The position numbers and the translations under genes are program-made. 40,380 nucleotides of DNA from Sphingobacteriaceae bacterium (GTDB taxonomy: Bacteria; Bacteroidota; Bacteroidia; Sphingobacteriales; Sphingobacteriaceae). Positions 7,803 through 16,190 of the stretch are shown here, piece after piece. Positions within the stretch are counted from its first letter, which is position 1. Every line of letters starts with the position of its first letter. A model generated the notes under the pieces. It saw only the letters and a program-made list of their open reading frames with translations, was not told where the DNA came from and made no database searches. The stretch is from NCBI GenBank assembly GCA_025450155.1, contig JANWIB010000008.1:1-40380 (forward strand), in the 5' to 3' direction.

Positions 7803-9860
7803 ATGTCAGACCTACGTACCGAGAAAGAATTTAAACCGTATGTTCCTGCCGAGAGTAGAGTTGCCGAATTTACGGTTAAATCTATTTTATTGGGCGCATT
7901 TTTTGGAGTAGTATTTGGTGCTGCTACCGTATATCTTGCCCTTAAGGCCGGATTAACTGTTTCTGCCTCTATTCCGGTAGCTGTAATGGCCATATCTATT
8001 GGCCGAAAGCTATTTAAAACCACCATTTTAGAGAACAACATTATCCAAACCGCTGGTTCGGCCGGCGAATCTATAGCTGCGGGTGTGGTATTTACACTTC
8101 CCGGCTTTCTGTTCCTTTCATCAGGAAGTCAGGGCGAAAGCTTTTTTTCTTACTGGCCCATCTTTTTCCTGGCTGCATTAGGCGGCATACTTGGAACCTT
8201 AATGATGGTACCCTTACGTCGATCGTTAATTGTTGATGAACATGGTACGCTTCCTTATCCTGAAGGGACGGCATGTGCTTCGGTACTTATTGCCGGAGAA
8301 AAAGGTGGCGATTTTGCCAAAACTGCTTATTGGGGATTGGGTTTTGCTTTTCTCTACGCCATACTGCAAAAGGTAGTTCACCTGGTTGCCGAAACGCCTG
8401 CCTGGGTAACCAAACAAACTAACAAATATTTTCCCTCAGCTACGATTAATGGCGAAATTACCCCTGAATATTTAGGTGTTGGTTATATTATAGGCCCTAA
8501 AATTGCTGGTGTATTGGTTGCCGGTGGTGTGCTTGCCTGGATGGGTTTAATTCCCTTATTGGCTACGCTCGTTCCGGCTGAAACGATAGCTACACAATTA
8601 GTAAAGTTAGGCTATTTGGGTAGCCTTTCTACCCCCGGAGGCGCAGGTGGCTGGGATCCTATCGCTAAAACCTTTGCAGACTATCCTACGGCAATATACC
8701 GGGCTTATGTTCGGCAAATTGGTGCCGGAGCTGTAGCGGCTGGAGGATTTATTACCCTGCTAAAAACCATTCCAACCATTGTATCCTCGTTTAAATCCAG
8801 CTTATCTTCTATAGGTTCTAAAGGTGAAAAAGTGCTTGCAAAACGGACAGAAGATGATTTATCTTTTAAAACCGTAATTTTTGGAAGTATTGCTTTAGTG
8901 GCATTGGTGGTTGCACTGCCCCAAATTCCGGGAGATTCTCTATTAAATAAATTGATTATCGGTATTCTGGTAGTAGTATTCGGCTTCTTTTTCGTGACGG
9001 TATCCAGTCGTATTGTGGGGTTAATCGGGTCGTCATCCAATCCCATCTCCGGAATGACCATCGCTACTTTAATGGGAACCTGTTTGGTTTTTATAACCGT
9101 GGGATGGACAGGCAAATTATATGAACCGATGGCACTCGTAGTTGGTGGCATGATTTGTATTGCTGCGGCAAATGCTGGCGCCACATCACAAGATTTAAAA
9201 ACCGGGTATATTGTTGGCGCTACACCCAAATATCAACAGCTGGCTTTATTTGTAGGGGCCGTTGTATCAGCTGTAGTAATTGGGTTAACGCTATCTATTT
9301 TGGATCGTCCTACCCCTGCATTACAGGCTCAGGGTATTGTACATGCTATTGGAACCGACCTTTACCCAGCTCCGCAAGGAACCTTAATGGCCACTTTAAT
9401 TAAAGGATTGTTGTCTTTTAATCTTGACTGGCAATTTGTTTTGGTTGGCGTATTTTTAGCCGTTACTATGGAACTCTGTGGCGTTAAATCGTTGTCATTC
9501 GCGGTAGGAGCCTATCTTCCATTATCTACTACCTTGCCAATTTTTGCAGGTGGTGCTATTAAGGGGCTGGTTGATTATCGTGCTAAAAAAAGAAATGAGT
9601 ATGTTGAAGATGATGAACTAGGCAAAGGATCACTTTTTGCGACTGGCCTTGTTGCCGGGGGAGCATTAATGGGTGTTATTTATGCCTTTTTAATGGCTTT
9701 TGATTCTTCGGCGTCGCAGGTAGCAAAATTAAATATAGAAGAAAGCCTTGTAAAAGGGTTAGGAGAAGGAGGTTACCAGTTATTAGGCTTTATTTTCTTT
9801 GTAATTATGGGTCTTGTACTCTATAAAATTGCTGCTTCAAAAAGAAAACAAACGCTGTAA
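7803..9860 (+). CDS. OPT-family oligopeptide/metal-chelate transporter
   Basis: 685 residues, strongly hydrophobic with about 14-16 membrane segments. The N-terminal sequence LKAGLTVSASIPVAVMAI, followed by NNIIQTAGSAGESIAAGVVF, is the hallmark of bacterial OPT transporters. PYPEGTACASVL and ATSQDLKTGYIVGATPKYQQ further along are also typical. Members of this family import oligopeptides or metal-siderophore-like complexes by proton symport across the inner membrane; the substrate cannot be read here. The length is usual for prokaryotic OPT proteins. A hairpin terminator follows directly, so it is probably transcribed alone. Confidence 0.93.
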   Translation: MSDLRTEKEFKPYVPAESRVAEFTVKSILLGAFFGVVFGAATVYLALKAGLTVSASIPVAVMAISIGRKLFKTTILENNIIQTAGSAGESIAAGVVFTLPGFLFLSSGSQGESFFSYWPIFFLAALGGILGTLMMVPLRRSLIVDEHGTLPYPEGTACASVLIAGEKGGDFAKTAYWGLGFAFLYAILQKVVHLVAETPAWVTKQTNKYFPSATINGEITPEYLGVGYIIGPKIAGVLVAGGVLAWMGLIPLLATLVPAETIATQLVKLGYLGSLSTPGGAGGWDPIAKTFADYPTAIYRAYVRQIGAGAVAAGGFITLLKTIPTIVSSFKSSLSSIGSKGEKVLAKRTEDDLSFKTVIFGSIALVALVVALPQIPGDSLLNKLIIGILVVVFGFFFVTVSSRIVGLIGSSSNPISGMTIATLMGTCLVFITVGWTGKLYEPMALVVGGMICIAAANAGATSQDLKTGYIVGATPKYQQLALFVGAVVSAVVIGLTLSILDRPTPALQAQGIVHAIGTDLYPAPQGTLMATLIKGLLSFNLDWQFVLVGVFLAVTMELCGVKSLSFAVGAYLPLSTTLPIFAGGAIKGLVDYRAKKRNEYVEDDELGKGSLFATGLVAGGALMGVIYAFLMAFDSSASQVAKLNIEESLVKGLGEGGYQLLGFIFFVIMGLVLYKIAASKRKQTL

Positions 9861-9862
9861 TT

Positions 9863-9893
9863 AAAAAGCTTGGGCCGTATGCTTGAGCTTTTT
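9863..9893 (+). terminator. Rho-independent terminator after the OPT transporter
   Basis: AAAAAGCT (9863-9870) pairs perfectly with AGCTTTTT (9886-9893), extended inward by G-T pairs. The A-tract and T-tract form part of the stem, as is common in AT-rich genomes. It begins 3 nt after the stop codon. Confidence 0.6.
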
Positions 9894-10025
9894 CTACTTT
9901 TCTTTTCTATTATAACTTTCATAGCTTTTCGTTTCGCTCATAATTATTAACTCAGCTAGCTTGAAACAATTATTCTATTTTCAACATTACCGATTGCATA
10001 CAAAGTATTATTATTTTAGCGCTTA

Positions 10026-11171
10026 ATGATTCAATTTACATCTAAATTACCTCACATCGGCCCGAGTATATTTTCAATCATGTCACAGCTGGCACATGAA
10101 CATCAAGCCATTAATTTATCTCAGGGTTTTCCAGATTATAGCTGTTCGCCAAAATTGATTGAGCTTGTTAATCACTACATGCAGGCTGGGCATAATCAAT
10201 ATGCACCTGTGGCCGGTATACCTAAATTAAGAGAGCGGATTGCAGAAAAAGTTAGTCATCTGCATGGAGCAAATTATAATCCCGATACCGAAGTTACGGT
10301 TACAGCAGGTGGTACACAGGCTATATTTACGGCGCTTGCATCTGTTATTAATGCAAATGATGAGGTTATTATTTTCGAACCGGCTTACGATTGTTATGCC
10401 CCAATAATAAAAGCTTTTGGCGGAGTGGTGAAATCATTAGAGCTTATACCTCCGCTTTATAAAATTGATTGGGAAATGGTGAAGCGATTGGTAAACGTTC
10501 GAACCAAAATGATTATCATCAACTCTCCACAAAATCCAACAGGAACTACGTTGACAGAGGAAGATATCCAGGCACTAATAACTATTACTAAAGAAACTGA
10601 TATACTGATTTTAAGTGATGAAGTTTATGAGCACCTGATTTTTGATGGTAAACAACACTTAAGTATGGCTCGTTTTCCCGAATTACGCGAACGAAGTTTT
10701 ATATGTGCTTCGTTTGGTAAACTATTTCATAACACGGGTTGGAAAATGGGTTATTGCCTTGCTCCGGAAATGTTCATGAAAGAATTCAGAAAAATACATC
10801 AATTCCTTGTTTTTAGTGTCAACACGCCTATACAATACGCCATTGCTGATTTTCTTGCCGATAAAGATTACTATTTAGGATTGAATACTTTTTTTCAGGA
10901 AAAACGGGATTATTTTGCCAAACTTATGGCTCAAACCCGGTTTCAGCTTTTACCCTGCAACGGTTCTTATTTTCAAACAGCCATTTATTCTAAAATAAGC
11001 CAGGAAAAGGATATTGATTTTTGTAAACGACTAACCATAGAACATGGGGTGGCCACCATCCCTGTTTCTGCTTTTTATGCTAAAAACACTGATTTTGGAG
11101 TTATACGGCTTTGTTTTGCCAAACAAAACGAAACATTAGACCGGGCCGTAGAAAGACTAATTAAAGTTTAA
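10026..11171 (+). CDS. Pyridoxal-phosphate aminotransferase, methionine/glutamine type (YbdL-like)
   Basis: 381 residues, fold-type I class I/II aminotransferase. The start LSQGFPDYSCSP matches the KAT/YbdL subgroup. Other family marks are TAGGTQAIF, the substrate loop NSPQNPTGT (around 166-173), DEVYEHLIF, and the PLP lysine Lys232 in SFGKLFHNTGWKMGYCLAP. YbdL in E. coli prefers methionine, and its relatives (glutamine transaminase K) also use glutamine, with keto acids as acceptors. The next gene, 34 bp downstream, encodes an omega-amidase, which consumes the alpha-ketoglutaramate made when glutamine is the amino donor. The pair therefore suggests methionine salvage or keto-acid reamination in the cytoplasm. 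Exact substrate preference is inferred. Confidence 0.9.
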   Translation: MIQFTSKLPHIGPSIFSIMSQLAHEHQAINLSQGFPDYSCSPKLIELVNHYMQAGHNQYAPVAGIPKLRERIAEKVSHLHGANYNPDTEVTVTAGGTQAIFTALASVINANDEVIIFEPAYDCYAPIIKAFGGVVKSLELIPPLYKIDWEMVKRLVNVRTKMIIINSPQNPTGTTLTEEDIQALITITKETDILILSDEVYEHLIFDGKQHLSMARFPELRERSFICASFGKLFHNTGWKMGYCLAPEMFMKEFRKIHQFLVFSVNTPIQYAIADFLADKDYYLGLNTFFQEKRDYFAKLMAQTRFQLLPCNGSYFQTAIYSKISQEKDIDFCKRLTIEHGVATIPVSAFYAKNTDFGVIRLCFAKQNETLDRAVERLIKV

Positions 11172-11205
11172 GTAGTAAATTGATTTTCGAAACCCTCAAA
11201 TACAT

Positions 11206-11985
11206 ATGGATTCATTAAAGATTACCATCTTTCAGGCCTACTTGTTTTGGGAGAAAATTGATAAGAATCTTCAGAATTTAGGGGTAAAATTATCTGCTAT
11301 AAGGGAGAAAACCGACCTGATAATTCTACCCGAAATGTTTAACACTGGTTTTACCATGAATGCCGATACACTGGCAGAAGAAATGGAAGGCAAAACCATG
11401 CGCTGGATGCACGAGCAGGCTAAACGGTTTGAATGTGTAATTACCGGAAGTCTGGCTATTCGGGAAAATGGGAAATACTTTAACCGGTTGATATGGATGC
11501 GGCCAGATGGTTCGTATGAACAATACGATAAGCGCCATCTATTTAGCCTGGGTAAAGAGGATACGGTTTATACAGCCGGGGAGAAAAAGTTGATTGTAAC
11601 GCTTAAGGATTGGAAAATTTGCCCCGTAATATGTTATGACCTTCGTTTTCCGGTATGGCTCAGAAATAAGAATTCAGAATACGATTTGCTATTAATTGTG
11701 GCCAATTGGCCAGAGCGTAGGGCGCATCATTGGAGAACACTTATTCCTGCCCGTGCTATAGAAAACCAGGCTTATGCTATTGGAGTAAACCGGGTTGGAC
11801 ATGATGGAGATGAGGTTTTTCATTCCGGAGATTCGATGTGCATGGACCCAAGCGGTAAAACCGTTTATTACAAACCCAACGATGAAGATTTGTACACCTT
11901 TACCATCTATACAGATGAACTCACTAAAATCAGGAGAGCCTTTCCATTTTTAAAAGATGCAGATGATTTTCAAATGGAATGTTAA
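11206..11985 (+). CDS. Omega-amidase of the nitrilase superfamily (YafV-like)
   Basis: 259 residues, carbon-nitrogen hydrolase fold. The catalytic triad is visible: Glu43 in LPEMFNTGF, Lys109 in YDKRHLFS, and Cys143 in VICYDLRFP. PEMFNTGF and KRHLFSLGKE are typical of the YafV/Nit2 omega-amidase branch, which hydrolyses alpha-ketoglutaramate (and alpha-ketosuccinamate) to the dicarboxylic acid and ammonia. The length fits YafV. It sits directly after an aminotransferase of the type that generates this substrate, so the two steps together would pull glutamine-dependent transamination forward. Other nitrilase-superfamily activities are possible, but context makes this the best assignment. Confidence 0.9.
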   Translation: MDSLKITIFQAYLFWEKIDKNLQNLGVKLSAIREKTDLIILPEMFNTGFTMNADTLAEEMEGKTMRWMHEQAKRFECVITGSLAIRENGKYFNRLIWMRPDGSYEQYDKRHLFSLGKEDTVYTAGEKKLIVTLKDWKICPVICYDLRFPVWLRNKNSEYDLLLIVANWPERRAHHWRTLIPARAIENQAYAIGVNRVGHDGDEVFHSGDSMCMDPSGKTVYYKPNDEDLYTFTIYTDELTKIRRAFPFLKDADDFQMEC

Positions 11986-11998
11986 TTTATTACACACG

Positions 11999-12310
11999 AT
12001 GAGTCATTTTAGAGCATATTTATTTGGCATTATCACCTTGGGAGTAAGCTTATTTACTTATCTTAACCAGAGCATGATAGGTTTGCCAGATGGATACCGA
12101 TCCGAATATGATCGGGCATCAGAGCCCTTATTTTCCATTTTCATATATCTCAGTCTGGCTTTTAGTTTCTATTTTTTCTATATCGGATATAGAAAAAATT
12201 TGAGCAGAAACCTACTTTTTACTATTGTTGCCTATCTTATTGTTGTATTGATTGTCTTTTTTGTCTCCAATCACCTATACAACACACTCGATAATGGACA
12301 GGGTGGTTAA
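11999..12310 (+). CDS. Small integral membrane protein, unknown function
   Basis: 103 residues from the ATG at 11999. A longer frame opening at 11957 would overlap the amidase gene by 29 bp and put a basic, non-conserved tail before the first helix. Three membrane helices are apparent: AYLFGIITLGVSLFTYL (about 5-21), a second around 44-65 (IFIYLSLAFSFYFFYIGY), and a third around 77-95 (TIVAYLIVVLIVFFV). The loop between helices 1 and 2 is polar and holds LPDGYRSEYD. It starts 13 bp after the omega-amidase stop and is probably co-transcribed with it. I do not recognise the family. Confidence 0.65.
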   Translation: MSHFRAYLFGIITLGVSLFTYLNQSMIGLPDGYRSEYDRASEPLFSIFIYLSLAFSFYFFYIGYRKNLSRNLLFTIVAYLIVVLIVFFVSNHLYNTLDNGQGG

Positions 12311-12326
12311 AAGTTAAGTCATGATT

Positions 12327-14894
12327 TTAAGCCAAATTTCTTCCGGCATTTACAATTCCATAAACCGTTCGAATAACTAATTTCCGGTAAATGTTTTCTT
12401 CTTCGGTATTAACTTTTCCCGTAAGCAGTTGCTGCAGGGCATAATGCTGAATAATCACTAAAGGCAATACAATCCGTTCCCGCATGGCAATGGACCGGCG
12501 TTCCACAGGATATTGCTCCATTAAAGAGCTGGTTTCGGTAAGCTCTAAAATTAATTCCCTGGTCAATTCAAACTCCGCTCGCAGTTTTTTCCAAAAATCG
12601 CCATATACCTTATCATTTTGGAGATAGTCGGTAATTCGAAAATCGGATTTGGACATAGACATCATGCAGTTATCTATCGTAGTTTTAAACTGGCCGGAAG
12701 TGCTGTACAGATTTTTTACGGCAAGCCAGTCTCCACTTTCTTTAACAGATTTTAAGGCAGATCCTACCCCGTAAAATCCTGGAATGTTTTGTTTTAGCTG
12801 GCTCCATGCGGTTACAAAGCTAATAGCTCGAAGATCCTCTAATTTTAATTCGGCGCTTGCATTCCGTTTAACTGGACGACTACTAATATTGATATCGGAC
12901 AGGAGCTTTAAGGGGCTAAACTGTTCCAGGTATTTTAAAAATAAAGGATCCTCACGAAGTGACACAAACGCCTTATGGCTTATCTGAGCCATTTTTTCGA
13001 TCAGATTTTTTTGCGCTTCACTGAGTGTATCCTGATCGTTTTGGGCTAAGGCAGATGTTAATCCGGCATTAATTAGTTGCTCGATATTATAATAAGCCGT
13101 ATCAAACGAACCATATTGGCTGCTGATGGTTTGTCCTTGTATGGTTAATTGAATGTGATCGTTGGCAATCTCTTTTCCCATCGAAGAATAAAAACGATGA
13201 GTTTTTCCACCTCCACGTGCGGGAGGACCTCCCCGGCCGTCGAAAAAAGCAAGGTCTATCTCATAATGCCGGGCAATGGCGGTCAGCTCTACTTTTGCTT
13301 TATAGATGGACCAATTGGCCATCAGGTATCCGCCGTCTTTAGTACTGTCAGAAAAGCCAAGCATAATGATTTGCCTCTTTCCTCTTCTCTTAAGGTGTTC
13401 TTTATAAAAAGGATGCGTATACAGACTTTTCATTACCCCTGCGGCGGTTTCAAGATCGTGCACGGTTTCAAACAAAGGAACAAAATCAACACTTAACTCG
13501 TCTTTTTTCCATCCACTCCATAAAAAAAGATTCATGAGTTGGAGAATATCTGATGCTTGCTGGCAATTACTAATGATAAAACGATGAGAAGCCTTTTCGC
13601 CTCCCGAAAGTTGCATATTCTGCATCAATCGAATGGTTTGCAAGGTATCTTGGGTTAGGGGATCGGTATCTCCTATTTCAAAATCTGTTTCCTCAAAGGT
13701 TAAAGCGGCAAGTTTTTCAGCTTCCGAAAGGGTATCATAATTTTCAGGAAGTTTTGAAGGCAGTGCCTGACGGCAAAAACGATGCGCATTACGTAAAACC
13801 CTGCTGTCTTGCCGAATATCCAACGAAGCGAAATAACAACCAAAAAGCCGTACTTTTCGGATAAGATCATCCACCTTATTGGCAAATAAGCCGTTGTGTA
13901 TATCCGTCAAGACTTCTTTTATAGCCTGCAGGTTTTCTATAATTTCCTGCTGCTGATTGATGGGATTGGTATGCGAATTAAAGCTATTTTTATATAAAAT
14001 ATCCTGCAGTTTCTGCATATGCCCTTCAACACCTCTAAAGGTAATCCGTCGTTTCAGGACTCTGAAATCACGGTAATAGCACCTAAAAAGTATTTCACGA
14101 AGCAAGGCAGAGACTGCTCGGGTACTTTCTGCCGTTACATTCGGATTCCCATCCCGATCGCCGCCAGGCCAAAATCCGAGTTCAATTAATTGATGGGTGT
14201 TGAAAATGGGTAATTCAAATTCGTCTTCTATCTCATTTTGTAAGTTGGCTGCTACGGGATAAAAAACATTTTCCAGAAACCATGCTAAACTTATGGCTTC
14301 GTCTACAGGAGTTGGCTTCTTCTTATTAAAAAATGGGGTTTTTCCCAATTGCTGCATTAACAGGTTAATACTGCTAATATCGTTTGTTTTTAAAGCATCG
14401 GTCAGGTCGGTGATAATGGCTAATACTGAACTGGGATAAAATTGTGTGGGATGAGCTGTCAAAACCAAACGCAAAGAAAATTTTTTCAGAACTTCGCCGA
14501 TCTTATCTTTTAAGCCTGCATTGGCCGAAATTTGCTGAAGCAAGGTTTTTATTGAACTGATTTCTTCTGTTTTACTTGTTTTATTAAATGCAGCATCTTC
14601 AATAGCATCGAATAAAACTACCTGACGTTCAATGTATTGAATAAAACGAAATAACAAATCGAAGCGATCTGCGGTCTGCACGTATTGTTCGTACTGTCCA
14701 AAAAAGCTTTCAATGATGTTAACAGGAGTTAATCCCTGCTTAACACTGTTTTCACAATGCGAAGTAAAGAAAGGTAATAAAGTACCTGTATGTTTTACCT
14801 GGTAAAATGGCAGCGTGAGAAATAAACTGTTATAAAGCTCAAATCTGGTAACAACTTCGCTGTTAAATGCAGCTTCTTTTTGGCTTAATTTCAT
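12327..14894 (-). CDS. ppc: Phosphoenolpyruvate carboxylase, divergent Bacteroidota form
   Basis: 855 residues. It carboxylates PEP with bicarbonate to oxaloacetate, replenishing the TCA cycle. The active-site His is in LTAHPTQ (about 146-152), followed by GGDRDGNPNV (about 244-253), LGFSDSTKDGG (about 512-522) and the mobile loop FDGRGGPPARGGGK (about 551-564). The allosteric C-terminus ends NAGRNLA, keeping the Asn of the E. coli aspartate site (RNTG). Several motifs differ from the E. coli form: TAHPTQ for TAHPTE, FDGRGG for FHGRGG, QGQTISSQYG for QGEMIRFKYG. I chose the ATG at 14892-14894 because the upstream candidate at 14927 falls inside the predicted -7 box. Related forms in other Bacteroidota are likely. 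It is convergent with the small membrane protein gene, 16 bp away. Confidence 0.9.
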   Translation of the reverse strand: MKLSQKEAAFNSEVVTRFELYNSLFLTLPFYQVKHTGTLLPFFTSHCENSVKQGLTPVNIIESFFGQYEQYVQTADRFDLLFRFIQYIERQVVLFDAIEDAAFNKTSKTEEISSIKTLLQQISANAGLKDKIGEVLKKFSLRLVLTAHPTQFYPSSVLAIITDLTDALKTNDISSINLLMQQLGKTPFFNKKKPTPVDEAISLAWFLENVFYPVAANLQNEIEDEFELPIFNTHQLIELGFWPGGDRDGNPNVTAESTRAVSALLREILFRCYYRDFRVLKRRITFRGVEGHMQKLQDILYKNSFNSHTNPINQQQEIIENLQAIKEVLTDIHNGLFANKVDDLIRKVRLFGCYFASLDIRQDSRVLRNAHRFCRQALPSKLPENYDTLSEAEKLAALTFEETDFEIGDTDPLTQDTLQTIRLMQNMQLSGGEKASHRFIISNCQQASDILQLMNLFLWSGWKKDELSVDFVPLFETVHDLETAAGVMKSLYTHPFYKEHLKRRGKRQIIMLGFSDSTKDGGYLMANWSIYKAKVELTAIARHYEIDLAFFDGRGGPPARGGGKTHRFYSSMGKEIANDHIQLTIQGQTISSQYGSFDTAYYNIEQLINAGLTSALAQNDQDTLSEAQKNLIEKMAQISHKAFVSLREDPLFLKYLEQFSPLKLLSDINISSRPVKRNASAELKLEDLRAISFVTAWSQLKQNIPGFYGVGSALKSVKESGDWLAVKNLYSTSGQFKTTIDNCMMSMSKSDFRITDYLQNDKVYGDFWKKLRAEFELTRELILELTETSSLMEQYPVERRSIAMRERIVLPLVIIQHYALQQLLTGKVNTEEENIYRKLVIRTVYGIVNAGRNLA

Positions 14895-14924
14895 TAAATG
14901 AGAATTGCGGCTATATGCCGACGA

Positions 14925-14954
14925 CAAAATTACTATCTTTCAGTGTCTGTGCAA
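14925..14954 (-). promoter_or_regulatory. Promoter of ppc with both Bacteroidota elements
   Basis: Read on the minus strand, TTG (14954-14952) is separated by 19 nt from TAATTTTG (14932-14925). This matches the -33 TTTG / -7 TAnnTTTG promoter of the Bacteroidota primary sigma factor. Transcription should begin about 14917-14920, which places the ppc start at 14894 rather than 14927. Confidence 0.65.
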
Positions 14955-15171
14955 GAAATTCTCATATAAAATTAGAGGTAAAATAGTTTCCAAACTTAGA
15001 CTTATGATAGTAAAAGATAGTTTTTTATACAAAAAACCAAAACAGTATAAGAATAACCTCAACGATTGAATTGTCAACTTTATCTGCAATCAATAAGATG
15101 ATAAATTAGCGGATAATTTGAATTATTCGCTAACAAAGAATGTTCTTTAATAAAACGATGAGTAAAGACAT

Positions 15172-15206
15172 AAAAAAAGCCTGCATCATATGATACAGGC
15201 TTTTTT
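15172..15206 (-). terminator. Strong bidirectional terminator hairpin
   Basis: AAAAAAGCCTG (15173-15183) pairs exactly with CAGGCTTTTTT (15196-15206), and the intervening ATCATATGAT is itself a palindrome, so the stem is nearly continuous. It starts 12 nt after the stop of the small minus-strand gene and has T-tracts on both sides. Confidence 0.85.
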
Positions 15207-15218
15207 GTATAAAACTTA

Positions 15219-15506
15219 TTAATTCAAAATCGACTTTTCAGTGTTTTTTTCAACAAAATCCAACTCAAAAACAGCAAGTTGGTTGATCAGATTATAATGC
15301 AGGGTGCCAAAAAAATTTATTATTTCATTAGTACTTTTTTTTCCCTGAATACAAATCTTCTCTTTTAAGATTTCTTTATTTAGAAATTTATTATCTGCCA
15401 GAATAGCTTCTTCATCCTTGATGATTATATCAGAATGATCTATTGAAAATTGCTTTAAAATCTCATTGAAGCTTATTCCATTTAATAACAGTTCCTTTAG
15501 TTTCAT
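15219..15506 (-). CDS. Small acidic soluble protein, unknown function
   Basis: 95 residues from the ATG at 15504-15506. A longer frame opening at 15572 adds only a Leu/Ile-rich, poorly ordered tail. The protein is Ile/Leu/Lys/Glu-rich with no signal peptide or membrane segment. MKLKELLLNGISFNEILKQF suggests a short helix-turn start, followed by a likely mixed alpha/beta body (IIKDEEAILADNKFLNKEIL) and a central LHYNLINQLAVFELDF. A strong terminator follows the stop by 12 bp, which supports this being a real, singly transcribed gene. I recognise no family, and base composition is AT-rich even for this window. Confidence 0.55.
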   Translation of the reverse strand: MKLKELLLNGISFNEILKQFSIDHSDIIIKDEEAILADNKFLNKEILKEKICIQGKKSTNEIINFFGTLHYNLINQLAVFELDFVEKNTEKSILN

Positions 15507-15837
15507 AGAAATAGTTTTATGATTGAGTGGTATGCTTACTAAGCAAATCTTAAGCCAAATGAGTATGACCAATTAGGAAATATAGTTTAATGAGGGTAAA
15601 TCAATTATAAAAATTATTAGGGGGATAATACACATTTTTAAAACTGTACTTTTAAACTATTTTTGTGTGCAGAGTTTAGTTCACTATGTATTAAAAAATA
15701 GAAAAAAGCATAATTGAACGAAACTATTAATAACAAAAGTATTAGCTAATTTTCATTAAAAAAACCAATAGACTCGCCATTCTGCTATTAAAACCTAATA
15801 CTATCTTTATTTCCTTTTATTCACTTAAATCAGCAAA
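15507..15837. other. 331-bp AT-rich spacer between divergent genes
   Basis: No credible gene is visible. There are exact TAnnTTTG -7 matches on both strands: TATTTTTG at 15658-15665 on the plus strand and TACTTTTG on the minus strand at 15734-15741. There is also a near match TATCTTTA at 15802-15809, close to the plus-strand gene. None has a proper -33 element, and such matches are expected by chance in sequence this AT-rich. Confidence 0.4.
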
Positions 15838-16137
15838 ATGTACTCAGTAGTTTGGAACTATAAAATCAAATCGTCTTATATCGAAAAATTTGAACAAGAA
15901 TATGGATCGAACGGAACCTGGAGTAGATTATTTAAAAAGTCGCCTCATTATAAAGGATCCTTTCTTCATAAAAGCGATGAAGAAACGAATGCTTATTTAC
16001 TAATTGACGTATGGGATAGTAAATCCTCATACGAAGATTTTAAAAAAGAACACGCAGCTATTTACCAGGAGTTGGGATTAAAATTCGAAGAATTTCATGA
16101 AAAGGAAGAAAAAATTGGATCATATAACTCACTTTAA
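15838..16137 (+). CDS. ABM-fold (antibiotic biosynthesis monooxygenase-like) small protein
   Basis: 99 residues. The layout is that of a dimeric ferredoxin-like alpha/beta barrel: strand MYSVVWNYKIK, helix SSYIEKFEQEY, then a G-T-W-S-R-L-F segment, strand GSFLHKSDEETNAYLLIDVWDS, and helix SSYEDFKKEHAAIYQEL. W/D spacing in the third strand (LIDVWDS) is typical of the ABM superfamily. Members include monooxygenases, haem-degrading IsdG-like enzymes and many of unknown role. The Asn/Trp/His signature of IsdG is not evident, so no activity is claimed. It is a single gene, convergent with mutS2. Confidence 0.7.
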   Translation: MYSVVWNYKIKSSYIEKFEQEYGSNGTWSRLFKKSPHYKGSFLHKSDEETNAYLLIDVWDSKSSYEDFKKEHAAIYQELGLKFEEFHEKEEKIGSYNSL

Positions 16138-16190
16138 GTAAGAATATTATATGATTCTATCTATAGAGAAAGATAAGAAACTAAAACCGT

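Larger units (their letters stand above)
14895..15218. other. 324-bp gene-free spacer upstream of ppc
   Basis: This spacer contains the ppc promoter (14925-14954) and the terminator of the next gene to the right (15172-15206). The AT-rich stretch between them (14955-15171) shows no credible reading frame, tRNA or repeat. Confidence 0.6.

Noticed and set aside
8705..9229. Long antisense open frame within the OPT transporter
   Set aside because: It lies wholly inside a confidently identified gene, has low-complexity composition and no start context.
13149..13496. Open frame of 115 codons opposite ppc
   Set aside because: Antisense to a well-supported gene; the translation has no family resemblance.
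14895..14927. Upstream start for ppc at 14927
   Set aside because: The predicted -7 box covers 14925-14932 and transcription should begin downstream of it, so this codon would not be in the mRNA.
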